64,000 nucleotides of DNA. It comes from Nocardia asteroides. GTDB taxonomy: Bacteria > Actinomycetota > Actinomycetes > Mycobacteriales > Mycobacteriaceae. Positions 36,235-45,177 of the stretch are shown here, piece by piece. Each line of letters starts with the position of its first letter. The stretch's first letter is position 1. The notes under the pieces are model-generated. The model ran no database searches and was not told the origin of the DNA. It saw only the letters and a program-made list of their open reading frames with translations. Made by a program: the position numbers and the translations under genes. The stretch lies in NCBI RefSeq assembly GCF_021183625.1, contig NZ_CP089214.1:62001-126000 (forward strand), written 5' to 3'.

Positions 36235-36570
36235 ATGGATTGGCGTAGTGGCGCCGCGTGCACGGGAATCGCGCCGGGGCTCTTCCTGCCCCCGCTGCCG
36301 CCGCGCGGCGACCCGAGGCAGGCGCTCGAATATTGCCGTCGCTGCCCGGTTCTCATGGAATGCGCCGAGAGTTCGCTGCGCGCCGGACGGCGGCACGGGG
36401 TGGTGGCCGGAGTTTGGCTTTCGGCCGACCCGGGGGCACGCGATGTGCTGCGCGAAATTTCCGCGGGGCGGGTGCGGCAGCGGCGCTGTGTGCGCTGCTG
36501 GCGGGTGCTGGATCCGGCCGCGTCGGAGCGGTCCTGTGAATTGTGCGGATTCGCGGAGGTTCCGGCCTGA
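36235..36570 (+). CDS. WhiB-family protein with an extra C-terminal Cys4 motif
   Basis: 111 residues from ATG 36235 (preceded by GAGAGG; ATG 36178 would add 19 residues). The four iron-sulfur cysteines are present: AACTG, YCRRC and MEC, followed by a variant of the G-(V/I)-W-G-G turn, here GVVAGVW. After the usual end, the protein carries CVRCWRVLDPAASERSCELCG, two CxxC pairs that look like a zinc ribbon. WhiB proteins are redox or NO-sensing partners of the sigma factor. It is followed 145 bp later by the SARP gene. Confidence 0.8.
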   Translation: MDWRSGAACTGIAPGLFLPPLPPRGDPRQALEYCRRCPVLMECAESSLRAGRRHGVVAGVWLSADPGARDVLREISAGRVRQRRCVRCWRVLDPAASERSCELCGFAEVPA

Positions 36571-36715
36571 GCCGAAATCTCGCGTGCGATCGTGTTCGCG
36601 AACACAACTGTTACCCACCGTTTGTCAGTTTTGTGAACCGGCGGTAATTTACCGGTCGGTTTATGTTTGCCGAGGATCGGATGTGAATATCCGGCGACTG
36701 GAGGGGTGTCGTTTC

Positions 36716-39700
36716 ATGACAGAGGTGCGAGTTCAGGTCTTCGGCCCGCTGCGGGTCGTGCTCGACGGCCGGGCGACCCGACTCCAGGCGGGCAGGCAGC
36801 AGGCGCTGCTCGGCAGGCTCGTCCTGGCCGGTGGGACGACCACGCGGGTGGATCGCCTGATCGAGGATGTGTGGGAGGGCAGCCCGCCCGCCCAGGCCGC
36901 CTCGGTGCTGCAGGTGCAGGTGCACAATCTGCGCCGCATTCTGGAGCCGGCCAGACCACCGCGGACGCCGGCCTGCGTGCTGGTCTCCGAGGACGGCGGA
37001 TACGCGCTGCGGCTCGATGCCGACAGCGTGGATTCGTGGCATTTCGAACGATTACTCAACCGCTACGAGCAACATCTGCGCCAGCACGCCGGAACCGGCC
37101 CCGCCGAGCGATATCGGATGCTGGACGAGGCGCTGGAGTGCTGGCACGGCGGGGCGTTCGAATCCTTCGCCTCCGCCTCCTGGGCATCGGCCGAGGTTTC
37201 CCGGCTGTCGGATCTGCGGGCCACCGCGATGGAAATGCGGGCCCGCGCCGCGCTGGAGATGGGGCTGGACGCCGATGTCGTCGCGGCGCTGCATCAGCTC
37301 GCCCGCGACAATCCGGGGCGCGAGGAGAGCGCGCGATTGCTGGCCACCGCGCAATATCGGCTCGGTCAGCAGATCGACGCGCTGGACACCGTGCGGCGCA
37401 CCCGCGAACATCTGCGCTCGGAATACGGGGTCGACCCCGGCAGGCCGCTGCACGAACTGGAAATGGCGATCCTGAACCATTCGCTGGAACCGGAGACACC
37501 CCCGCCCGGCTCCGCGCTGGTGCCGGTCTCCGTGCCGCGGTTGGAGAAACCGCCATCGCGCCCGGCCTGCTATCCGGCCGAGGCGGGCGCCATCCACGCC
37601 GCGGCCGAGGCGGCGGCAGCGGGCGACCCGCGACTACTCTGGCTGGTCGGCGCGGCAGGGTCGGGCAAGACCACGTTGCTGACCGGCGTTCTCGGCGAGT
37701 TGGCGGCACGGGGCTGGCACACCGCCTTCGCCTCCTGCCCGGAATTGGACGGCGCACCGGAGGGATGGGTCTGGACCGAGCTGCTCGAGGGGCTGCCCGG
37801 CAGCGCGGAGGTGCGCGCCGCTGACGGCGTCTTCGGGGTGGTGCGCGCGGTCTACCGGCGCAGCCGCGAACTCGCGCTGCACGGACCGGTCGTCATCGCG
37901 CTGGACGGCGCGCACCGCGCCGACGCGGCGACGCTGCAGGGCATCAGGCAGCTCCTGACCTGGCTGCAGGGCGAGGCGGTGCTCGTCGTCGTCGCGGATC
38001 GCGGCACCGAGCCGGGCCGACCGGCCGACCTGATCACCGACCGGGTCGAGCTCACCGGCCTCGACCTGGCCGGGACCCGGGAGTTCCTGCGCAACAGCGG
38101 CGTGGACATCGGCGACGACGCCCTGGTGCACAGCCTGCGCGAGCGCACCGCCGGAAACCCCATGCAGCTGCGGATCTGGAGTCAGATGATCGCCGCGCGG
38201 CCGGACTCCGGCGAGCCGCCGCACCGCATCCGGGCCCTGATCCTCGACGTCGCCGAGCGGCTGCCGACCGGCTCGCTCGCGGTGCTGCGCGCGCTCGCGC
38301 TCTGGGGCGGCCCGATCGACGTCGACGCGCTCGCCCGGCTGGCCGAGCTCACCGAGGAGCGGGTGGCCGATCTGCTCGACAACGCCATGGCCGCCTCGCT
38401 GGTGCGCTTCGACGGCTCCGGCCGGGTGGCCGTCCGCGACGAGCTGGTGCAGCGCATCGTGCGCGACAGCATCCCGCCCATGCGGCGCAGGCGCATGCAC
38501 GGCCACATGGCCGAGTTCGCCGCCGACCGGATCGCGGGCGGGGTCCTCGACGGGGCCGGGTCGGCCGCGCTCGCCGTGCACGCGCTGCACGGCAGTACTC
38601 CGGCCACCGCGGGCCGGGTGCTGGAGCGGCTCGTCGAGGCGGCGGCGCGCTGCGCCGCGGCGGGCAGGCGGGCCGAGGCGGCGACCCTGTGGCGGGCGGC
38701 CGCCGAGCTGAACGGGCGCGCCGCCCCGGTCGATCCGGACGCCGCTCCGGCGGAGCGGGCCGCGCTGATCGACGCGCTGTGCCTGCTCGCCGAGGCACTG
38801 GCGCACGCGGGCGACCGGGCCGCCGCGGCCGCGGCCCGCGAACGCGCGCTCGACATCGCCGAGAGCCTGGCCGACCCGGCCCTGGTCGGCCGCGCGCTCA
38901 CCTGCTGGAGCGCCCCGGTGATCCCCGGTATCCGCTACCGGGGCACCGGCAGCCAGCGGCTCCGCACCGCGCTCAAGAACGCGCTGGCCGAGCCGCTTCC
39001 CGGCCACACGAGGGCGCAGCTGCTGATCACCCTGGCCGGCGAGTACGAGGGCACGGGGACCGCCGCGCAGCGGTACGCACACGCGGGCGAGGCGCTGGCG
39101 CTGGCCTACCACGCCGGTGACCGGCTGCTGGTGTGCGCGGCGCTGAACGCGGTGGTCTGCGCGCTGGTCGACGCCGGCTCCGCCGACCTGTGCGGCCCGG
39201 CCACCGCGGAGCTGAGCCGGGTGGCCGCGCTCACCGAATCGGCCGAGTACCGGGCGCTCGCGCTGTACCTGCGCTTCCTCGACGCGTGCAGGCGCGGCGA
39301 CCTGGTCGCCGCGGCGCGCTTCGCGCTGGAGGCGCTCGCCGTCGCCGCGGACGGGCACTTCCCCGAGCTGCACCAGGCCCTGCTCTGCTTCGTCGCCACC
39401 ACCGACCTGATCCGCGGCGACCGCACCGCCGCCGAGCAGCACTACGCCGCCTGCCGCGCGGCCGCGCTCGAGCTCGGCGCCTGGCACGAGGACGCGCTGC
39501 TGCTCACCGAGCTCGCCACCGCGTGGGACCGCGACGACCTGACCCCGCTGCGCGCGGTGCTCGAGCGGCGCTACGCGCAGGAGCCGGAGCGCTTCGCCCA
39601 CGTCTACGCGCTCGCCCTCGCCCAGGCCGGTGAGCTGGAGCGCGCCCGCCCGGTGTTCCGGGAGAACCCGCCGCTGCACCGCGGCCCGGGCCGGCCGCTG

Positions 39701-40039
39701 ATGACCGTGTTCTCGGCCCGCGCCGCCGTCGCGCTCGGCGAGAGCGAGGCCGCCGCACTGCTTTTCGAGCGGCTCACGGCCTGGTCCGGCTCGACGGTCG
39801 GGCTCGGCACCGGGTTCGTCGGCCTCGGCCCGATGGACCTGGTGCTGGCCCGGCTGGCCGCGGCGGCCGGGGACGAGGTCTCCGCGCGGACCCTGCGCGA
39901 CCGGGCAGGCGCCCAGCGCGAGCACCTGCGCGGGATCGCCGAGTCCATCCGGCCGCAGACCGAGCTCATCGCCGCCCGCTGCACCGGACGGCCCGAGCCC
40001 GGCTGCGCCTGCCCCGACCTGCACGTCTCCATCGCCTGA
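36716..40039 (+). CDS. SARP-family regulator with ATPase and helical repeat domains (AfsR-like)
   Basis: 1107 residues from ATG 36716, with GGAGGGG nine bases upstream; the open frame reaches back to 36227 but overlaps the WhiB gene in another frame. Domains: OmpR-type winged helix (residues about 5-95), bacterial transcriptional activation domain BTAD (about 100-245), an NTPase with Walker A VGAAGSGKTTLL near residue 310 and a Walker B-like VVIALDGAH, then a long helical TPR-like region. SARPs of this layout activate secondary metabolite or developmental genes, often by binding tandem direct repeats. No biosynthetic cluster adjoins it. Confidence 0.9.
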   Translation: MTEVRVQVFGPLRVVLDGRATRLQAGRQQALLGRLVLAGGTTTRVDRLIEDVWEGSPPAQAASVLQVQVHNLRRILEPARPPRTPACVLVSEDGGYALRLDADSVDSWHFERLLNRYEQHLRQHAGTGPAERYRMLDEALECWHGGAFESFASASWASAEVSRLSDLRATAMEMRARAALEMGLDADVVAALHQLARDNPGREESARLLATAQYRLGQQIDALDTVRRTREHLRSEYGVDPGRPLHELEMAILNHSLEPETPPPGSALVPVSVPRLEKPPSRPACYPAEAGAIHAAAEAAAAGDPRLLWLVGAAGSGKTTLLTGVLGELAARGWHTAFASCPELDGAPEGWVWTELLEGLPGSAEVRAADGVFGVVRAVYRRSRELALHGPVVIALDGAHRADAATLQGIRQLLTWLQGEAVLVVVADRGTEPGRPADLITDRVELTGLDLAGTREFLRNSGVDIGDDALVHSLRERTAGNPMQLRIWSQMIAARPDSGEPPHRIRALILDVAERLPTGSLAVLRALALWGGPIDVDALARLAELTEERVADLLDNAMAASLVRFDGSGRVAVRDELVQRIVRDSIPPMRRRRMHGHMAEFAADRIAGGVLDGAGSAALAVHALHGSTPATAGRVLERLVEAAARCAAAGRRAEAATLWRAAAELNGRAAPVDPDAAPAERAALIDALCLLAEALAHAGDRAAAAAARERALDIAESLADPALVGRALTCWSAPVIPGIRYRGTGSQRLRTALKNALAEPLPGHTRAQLLITLAGEYEGTGTAAQRYAHAGEALALAYHAGDRLLVCAALNAVVCALVDAGSADLCGPATAELSRVAALTESAEYRALALYLRFLDACRRGDLVAAARFALEALAVAADGHFPELHQALLCFVATTDLIRGDRTAAEQHYAACRAAALELGAWHEDALLLTELATAWDRDDLTPLRAVLERRYAQEPERFAHVYALALAQAGELERARPVFRENPPLHRGPGRPLMTVFSARAAVALGESEAAALLFERLTAWSGSTVGLGTGFVGLGPMDLVLARLAAAAGDEVSARTLRDRAGAQREHLRGIAESIRPQTELIAARCTGRPEPGCACPDLHVSIA

Positions 40040-40144
40040 GCTGCCCGGATCCGCAGGTCACCCGCAACGGATGATCCCCGGCCCGCCCCGCGTCACTAGC
40101 GTCGCCGGGCGCAAGGCACGTATCCCTCGACGAAGGAGAAGCCC

Positions 40145-40633
40145 ATGGCCGGAACCCTGACCGTCTGGAAGTTCCCGAGCGAGACCGGCGCCGAGACCGC
40201 GGTCGCCACCCTGCGCGAACTCGAGCAGCAGCGGCTGGTCGCCGTGCACGACGCGGCGATCGTCAGCTGGCCCGCCGGGGCGCCGAAGCCGAAGACGAAG
40301 CAGCTGCACAATCTCGCGGGCGCGGGCGCGCTCGGCGGCGCTTTCTGGGGGCTGCTGTTCGGGCTGCTGTTCTTCGTCCCGCTGCTCGGCGCCGCGGTCG
40401 GCGCGGGCATCGGCGCGCTGACCGCTTCGCTGGCCGATGTCGGGATCGACAACGCCTTCATCGCCCGGTTGAAGGAGCAGCTGACCCCCGGCACCTCGGC
40501 GCTGTTCGTGCTCTCCTCCGATGCCAGGCTCGACCGGGTGCACGAGGAGTTCCGCCACCAGACCGCCGAACTCGTCACCACCAACCTCAGCCACGAGCAG
40601 GAGCGGAAGCTGCGCGCCGTCTTCGCCGAGTAG
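40145..40633 (+). CDS. DUF1269-family membrane protein
   Basis: 162 residues, ATG 40145 after GAAGGAGAAGCC. The N-terminal half has the family pattern VWKFPSETGAETAVATLREL, followed by a glycine-rich double membrane segment (about residues 60-100, LAGAGALGGAFWGLLFGLLFF). The C-terminus has AFIARLKEQLTPGTSALFVL. Function unknown; such proteins are often stress-linked. It converges on the hydrolase gene with a 3-bp gap. Confidence 0.85.
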   Translation: MAGTLTVWKFPSETGAETAVATLRELEQQRLVAVHDAAIVSWPAGAPKPKTKQLHNLAGAGALGGAFWGLLFGLLFFVPLLGAAVGAGIGALTASLADVGIDNAFIARLKEQLTPGTSALFVLSSDARLDRVHEEFRHQTAELVTTNLSHEQERKLRAVFAE

Positions 40634-40636
40634 CGG

Positions 40637-41311
40637 TCAGGGCCGCCGCGGCACGGTGCCGAGGTGCTCGCCGAACCACACCGACGCCAGGTAGGACGAC
40701 CACATGCCCAGCCGGTCCCGCGGGACCGGCTGGGTGCTCACCGCCAGCTCGGTGATCCGGGTCGGCGCGGGCACCAGCGCCGCGGCAGCGCGGACGCACC
40801 GGCGGATTCGTTCGTCGGCGCCGCCGGAGACGAACAGGGTCGGGGCCAGCACCCGGGTCAGGCGGTCGGCGGCCAGGTCGGGCCTGGCGCCGTGCACCAC
40901 CACGGTGCCCAGGCGCACATCCGGTTCGCCCGCCGTCCAGAGCGCCACCGGGGCATCCGAGCCGACGCCGAGCAACCCCACCGGCATCCAGTGATACGGA
41001 GAGCGGGCCAGCCAGTGCCTGACGGCGAGCAGCCGCCTGCCGAGCAGGGTGATATCGAAGATCAGATCGGTCGTCGCCTCGGCGGGGGTCAGCAGGTCCA
41101 GCGTCAGCGAACCGAGCCCGCGGTCGGTGAGCTGCCCCGCGATATGGGAGTTGCGCGGGCTGTCCCGCCAGGTGCCACTGCCGTGCGCGACGAGCACCAT
41201 GGCTCCTGCGCCGTAGGGGATCCGCAGGTGCCCGCGCAGTGCCGTGCCCTCGGCGCGCACGGTGATCTGCTCGTCGATGTCCAGTGCGGTGATCGCCCCG
41301 GTGTCCGTCAT
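40637..41311 (-). CDS. Alpha/beta hydrolase (dienelactone-hydrolase-like)
   Basis: 224 residues from ATG 41311, with GGAG five bases upstream; the longer frame to 41467 lacks a signal. Alpha/beta hydrolase core: AMVLVAHGSGTWRDSPRN near residue 35 and the C-terminal half with LAPTLFVSGGADERI. The nucleophile position GLLGVGSDAP has Gly-x-Gly-Ser spacing rather than the typical GxSxG or GxCxG. Relatives are often fused to or paired with phosphoribosyltransferases; here it stands alone. Substrate unknown. Confidence 0.75.
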   Translation of the reverse strand: MTDTGAITALDIDEQITVRAEGTALRGHLRIPYGAGAMVLVAHGSGTWRDSPRNSHIAGQLTDRGLGSLTLDLLTPAEATTDLIFDITLLGRRLLAVRHWLARSPYHWMPVGLLGVGSDAPVALWTAGEPDVRLGTVVVHGARPDLAADRLTRVLAPTLFVSGGADERIRRCVRAAAALVPAPTRITELAVSTQPVPRDRLGMWSSYLASVWFGEHLGTVPRRP

Positions 41312-41559
41312 CCCGTCTCCTCTGTCCGTCTCCGGTGATGGGATCAGTCTGTGCGGCAGCACTTTTCGATCGCTTCCGCGCGGATTCCGGATGCGGAAGA
41401 GCGCCTGGCCGATCCTGCGGGCTACGTCGGGCCGCGCCGCCCGACGGCCCCATTCCGGGTGTTTCATCGAGGGTGATCGGTCTGTATCGAGTGCGCGCTA
41501 ACGCTCATCGGCCCGTCGCGACCTGAGGAACGACACCGTTCATCGGAAAGGCGACGACC
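41312..41559. other. Intergenic stretch before the 55-residue gene
   Basis: About 250 bp holding no supported gene. It must contain the divergent promoters for the hydrolase and the small peptide/ECF operon. I saw no strong palindrome. Confidence 0.4.
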
Positions 41560-41727
41560 ATGAGCACTGTGCGCGACAAGAACCCGGATCGGAACGAGCG
41601 CGACGAGTTCGATCTCACCCCCGTGCTCGCGCTGGCCGTCAGCGCCTACGGGGCGACCGGCTCCCTCCCGGTGGCCGCGGCCGTCGCCCTCGTGGCGATC
41701 GCGGCCCGTCGCGTCGAGATCGGTTGA
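41560..41727 (+). CDS. Small protein, 55 residues, upstream of an ECF sigma factor
   Basis: ATG 41560 with GGAAAGG eight bases upstream. The N-terminal 20 residues are charged (STVRDKNPDRNERDEFDL), and the rest is a hydrophobic Ala/Val-rich segment ending ARRVEIG. It could be a single-pass membrane peptide or a small secreted or modified peptide. No family was recognised. It is 107 bp before the ECF sigma gene, on the same strand. Confidence 0.6.
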   Translation: MSTVRDKNPDRNERDEFDLTPVLALAVSAYGATGSLPVAAAVALVAIAARRVEIG

Positions 41728-41834
41728 TCCACGGGAATTTCGGCGCGCGATCTAACACCGGAGCCTCGGCCGGGACCTGGATATCGGATGGCACCTCGCT
41801 TCCCCCGATCACCCGAGGAGATGGAGACCGTGCT

Positions 41835-42440
41835 TTGTCCTACGTGGAGCCCCCGGAGAGCACCGGGGGAGGCGCCGACCCGCGATCACCGACCGCCGGG
41901 ACACCGGCGCGGAACGAAGCCGACTTCGTGGAGCTCTACCGAGACCGCTACCCCCGGCTGGTCAGGACGCTGATCTGCTTGGGAGCGACGAGGCAGATCG
42001 CCGAGGACGCGGTCCAGGAGACCTTCCGCGAGTTGTGGTCCGGATGGGACACCGTCCGCAAGCCGGAGCCCTGGCTGCGCAAGGCGACGAAGAACCGGTT
42101 CCTCAAGATCTGCGGAATTATGCGGCGGGAACAGGGACTCGATCCCGACCACCTGCACGCCATCCCCGACGGCTCGGCCGAGCGTGAACTGTCGACCTGG
42201 GACGACGAGCAGTGGGTGGCCCAGCTGCTCGGCCAGCTGTCGCCCGCGGCGAAGGAGACCGTCGAGCTCATCCTGGCCGACTACAGCACCGCCGAGATCG
42301 CTGCCCTCCTCGGCCGCACGCCGAATGCCGTCCGGCAGCGGCTGCACCACGCCCGGAGCCAGCTCGAGCAGCTGCTCGGGCCCGACTACACGATCAGGAA
42401 CAGACCCGGCCCCGTGCGGCCGCGAGGGGAGGTCGAATGA
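41835..42440 (+). CDS. ECF-type sigma factor (sigma-70 family)
   Basis: About 201 residues from TTG 41835, with GGAG eight bases upstream; starts at ATG 41724 or GTG 41844 are possible. Sigma region 2 (FVELYRDRYPRLVRTLICLGAT then AEDAVQETFRELW) and region 4 (LSPAAKETVELILADYSTAEIAALLGRTPNAVRQRLHHAR) are clear. No anti-sigma factor with the standard zinc motif follows. Instead a coupled TPR protein gene overlaps by 4 bp, which may be the regulator of this sigma factor. Confidence 0.85.
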   Translation: MSYVEPPESTGGGADPRSPTAGTPARNEADFVELYRDRYPRLVRTLICLGATRQIAEDAVQETFRELWSGWDTVRKPEPWLRKATKNRFLKICGIMRREQGLDPDHLHAIPDGSAERELSTWDDEQWVAQLLGQLSPAAKETVELILADYSTAEIAALLGRTPNAVRQRLHHARSQLEQLLGPDYTIRNRPGPVRPRGEVE

Positions 42441-43606
42441 ACCGGGACGTCCGGATCGAGCCGAGCGACGGTGACCGGGAAGCGATCGCGGAGATCGCGG
42501 AGCTGTTCGGCGAGATCGCCGAGAGCGTGGCCGCGCTCTACACTCCGGCGCGGATCGACGCCGGGCTCGGGGATCTGCTCGCCGGTCCGCTGCCGGTCGT
42601 GGTGCGTCCCGCCGCTCGCCGCCCGGTGCGGCTCGCGGAGTCGCTGGCCGACCCGGCTCGCGACACCCGAATTCGATCCGGGGACGACCGCGTGGCGACC
42701 GGGCTGCTGGTCACCGGGTTGCGGGAACTGCTCACCGGGTACCCGGTGCGGAGCTTCGGCGCGGCGGGCTCGGGGATGGTGCTGGAGTCGGTGGCCAAGG
42801 TCGCCGAAGCGCTGATCGCCGATCGAGACGAGCGCACGGCGCTGCGGCTGATCCGCGCCGCCGTCCCGCACCTGCGAGTGCTCGGCGGCCACGATCACCG
42901 CGGTTTCCGGGTCCGCCGGGCCTGGGCCGAGGCCTGGTCGGAGCTCGGCGAGCACCGGCGGGCCGAACGCCTGCTGGGGCAGCTGCGCGACGACGAGCGG
43001 CGGGTGCACGGTGCGGCCGACCCGCGCACCGAAATGCTGCTGCTGTGGGCGCTCGGCGGGCGCGGACGGCTGGCCGAGGCCGCCGCCGGGTTCCAGGCGC
43101 TCGCGCTCGACCGGGACACCGATCTGGCCAGGCACCTCGCCTGCAGGCGGAGCTGGGTACTGGGGAAGCAGGGGGCCACCGAGGAGTCCATCGCCGGCTA
43201 CCGCGGCGTCATCGCGGGCCGGTCGGCGCAGCTCGGCGCCGACGACGCCGAGACCCTCGACGCCAGGCACTCGCTGGCGAAGATGCTGGTCGGCAACGGC
43301 GCGGGTGAGCAGGCCGTTCTCCTGCTGGAGAGCCTGCTGGCAGATCGCGCACGGGTACTCGGCGCCGGGCATCCGGACACCCTGGAGTCCGCGAAGTACC
43401 TGCACCTGGCTCGCGTCCAGGCGGAGCCGCTGGACGCGCGGCTCCGCGCCCACGCGATCGAGGAGTTGCGCTCGATCCTGCACAGCCAAGCGCTGCGGCA
43501 CGGCCTCGGGCACCCGACGACTCGGGACACCACGGCCCGGCTCCGCGACATCCAGACCGGCGTACCGCGGTGGAGCGGGCCCGTCGACGCACACCAGGGA
43601 CAGTGA
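42437..43606 (+). CDS. Helical-repeat (TPR-like) protein coupled to the ECF sigma factor
   Basis: 389 residues. The ATG overlaps the sigma factor stop (ATGA). The C-terminal half contains tetratricopeptide-like repeats with the tell-tale DPRTEMLLLWALGG, ETLDARHSLAKML, GAGHPDTLESAKYL and GHPTTRDTTARL spacing seen in kinesin-light-chain-type TPRs. The N-terminal 120 residues lack similarity that I recognise. A role in controlling the sigma factor or in substrate recognition is inferred only from gene order. Confidence 0.7.
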   Translation: MNRDVRIEPSDGDREAIAEIAELFGEIAESVAALYTPARIDAGLGDLLAGPLPVVVRPAARRPVRLAESLADPARDTRIRSGDDRVATGLLVTGLRELLTGYPVRSFGAAGSGMVLESVAKVAEALIADRDERTALRLIRAAVPHLRVLGGHDHRGFRVRRAWAEAWSELGEHRRAERLLGQLRDDERRVHGAADPRTEMLLLWALGGRGRLAEAAAGFQALALDRDTDLARHLACRRSWVLGKQGATEESIAGYRGVIAGRSAQLGADDAETLDARHSLAKMLVGNGAGEQAVLLLESLLADRARVLGAGHPDTLESAKYLHLARVQAEPLDARLRAHAIEELRSILHSQALRHGLGHPTTRDTTARLRDIQTGVPRWSGPVDAHQGQ

Positions 43607-43614
43607 GGGAGAGA

Positions 43615-44544
43615 ATGAAACTCGGACTACTGACAGCCGCACTCGGCGAGATGTCGCTGGAACAGATCGCCGCCTGGGCGCCCGGCGCGGGCTACCGGGC
43701 GCTGGAGGTCGCGGCGTGGCCGGAGGGCAGCGAACACATCCACCAGGCCGCGCACCTCGCCGTCGCCGGATTCGGTGCCGCGGACGCCGCCCGGGTCACC
43801 GAACTCCTCGACACGCACGGCCTGAGCGTCTCCGCGGTGACCTACTGCGGCAACAACCTGCACCACGACGGTGTCGAGCGGGACCGCGTGCACCGGCACC
43901 TGCGCGCCTGCGTCGACGTCGCCGCGCTGCTCGGGGTGCAGCGGGTCACCACCTTCGTCGGCCGCGACGTCACCCTGCCGGTGGCCGAGAATCTCCGCGC
44001 CGCGGAGCGACAGTTGCCACCGCTGATCCGGTACGCCGCCGATCGGGGCGTGCGGCTGCTGGCCGAGAACTGTCCCATGGAGGGCTGGCACCCCGACGGG
44101 TACCCGGCCAACCTCGCCTATTCACCCGAGTTGTGGGACTGGATGGCCGAACTCGGCTTCGGCCTCACCTACGACCCCTCCCACCTGCCCTGGCTCGGCA
44201 TCGACCCGATCGAGGCGCTCGACCACGCGCTGCGGGCGGGGATCGTCGGGCACGTCCAGGCCAAGGACATCCAGATCGATGAGCGGGCCCGCACCCGCTA
44301 CGGCGTCTTCGGCAAGACGGTGGGGCGCACCTCCACCACCGACGTCGGGTGGTGGCGGTACCGGGTGCCCGGCCGCGGCGAGATCGAATGGAATCGGATC
44401 GTCGACATGCTCTACGCCGCCGGCTACACCGGTGACATCGCCGTCGAGCACGAGGATCCGGTGTGGGGCGGGACCCTGGCGAAGACCATCCAGGGCCTCG
44501 AGATCGCGGCGCGGACGCTGCGGCCGCTCATCGTCGCCGGGTGA
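43615..44544 (+). CDS. Sugar phosphate isomerase/epimerase (xylose-isomerase-like TIM barrel)
   Basis: 309 residues from ATG 43615, with GAGGGAG nearby. TIM-barrel metal sites include LLAENCPMEGW, FGLTYDPSHLPW, VGHVQAKDI and IAVEHEDPVW, the Glu-Asp-His-Glu pattern of AP endonuclease family 2 isomerases. It follows the TPR gene by 8 bp, so it belongs to the sigma operon. Substrate unknown; inositol or sugar epimerisation are typical. Confidence 0.87.
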   Translation: MKLGLLTAALGEMSLEQIAAWAPGAGYRALEVAAWPEGSEHIHQAAHLAVAGFGAADAARVTELLDTHGLSVSAVTYCGNNLHHDGVERDRVHRHLRACVDVAALLGVQRVTTFVGRDVTLPVAENLRAAERQLPPLIRYAADRGVRLLAENCPMEGWHPDGYPANLAYSPELWDWMAELGFGLTYDPSHLPWLGIDPIEALDHALRAGIVGHVQAKDIQIDERARTRYGVFGKTVGRTSTTDVGWWRYRVPGRGEIEWNRIVDMLYAAGYTGDIAVEHEDPVWGGTLAKTIQGLEIAARTLRPLIVAG

Positions 44545-44549
44545 GCGGG

Positions 44550-44837
44550 CTACGTCAGGGAGCGCACCTCGGCGATGTCGTACTCCGAGACCGAGGCCGC
44601 GAGCATCTGCGCGCTCTGATCGTCCCCCGGCCCAGCGCCCCGGAACGCCTCCACCGCCGCCTGCGTTTCCCAGCGCTCCAGGATATTGATCCGCCCGCTG
44701 TCGACCAGGTCCGCGCTGATCGCGAAGTCGAGGCAGCCGGGGGCGCGGCGTGCCTGCTCGACGACGGTCACGCATCCTGCCAGGTAGGAATCGCGGTCCG
44801 CGGGGTCGACGGTGATGTGGCCTGCGACGATAACCAT
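44550..44837 (-). CDS. ABM-domain monooxygenase-like protein
   Basis: 95 residues from ATG 44837, with GAAGGAG six bases upstream. The dimeric alpha/beta-barrel fold is recognisable: MVIVAGHITVDPADRDSYLA, ARRAPGCLDFAIS, and INILERWETQAAVEAFR. Members include quinol monooxygenases and heme-degrading enzymes, but many are uncharacterised. It converges on the isomerase with a 5-bp gap. Confidence 0.85.
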   Translation of the reverse strand: MVIVAGHITVDPADRDSYLAGCVTVVEQARRAPGCLDFAISADLVDSGRINILERWETQAAVEAFRGAGPGDDQSAQMLAASVSEYDIAEVRSLT

Positions 44838-44913
44838 GTACGGCTCCTTCTCGTGGTGTCGGCTATACCGACGACGGGAGTGGCCGAAGTTCATCGGTGA
44901 AAGGGATTCGCGC

Positions 44914-45167
44914 ATGGTCGACAGCACTCCGCGCCGCCTCGGGATGGCGGCGGCGTTCCTCGCGGCAGTGACTTCGAGGACAGCTCGACCTTCGTCCCCG
45001 GCAACCTGGTGACCCCGGTGGACGGCGTCGCCACGGTGCGCTGGACGCCGGTCGTTCCTGGCACGCATCGGATCATGGCGTACCAGACATCAGCGGGCGG
45101 CCCGACGGTGGACATTCAGGTCGGGACCGGGATCAATACCGGATCGGGGTGTGCGGTGCCGTTCTGA
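44914..45167 (+). pseudogene. Remnant of a secreted Ig-like domain protein
   Basis: ATG 44914 has AAAGGGA seven bases upstream and begins a signal-peptide-like stretch (TPRRLGMAAAFLAAV) that soon stops in frame. From about 44970 another frame encodes DFEDSSTFVPGNLVTPVDG, VATVRWTPVVPGTHRIMAYQ and a C-terminal GSGCAVPF, which looks like the end of a bacterial Ig-like domain. The two pieces suggest an internal deletion with frameshift. Confidence 0.5.
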
Positions 45168-45177
45168 ACAGGACGGT

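Noticed and set aside
36227..36715. N-terminal extension of the SARP frame
   Set aside because: It overlaps the WhiB gene in another frame, lacks homology, and the winged helix starts right after ATG 36716, which has a good ribosome-binding site.
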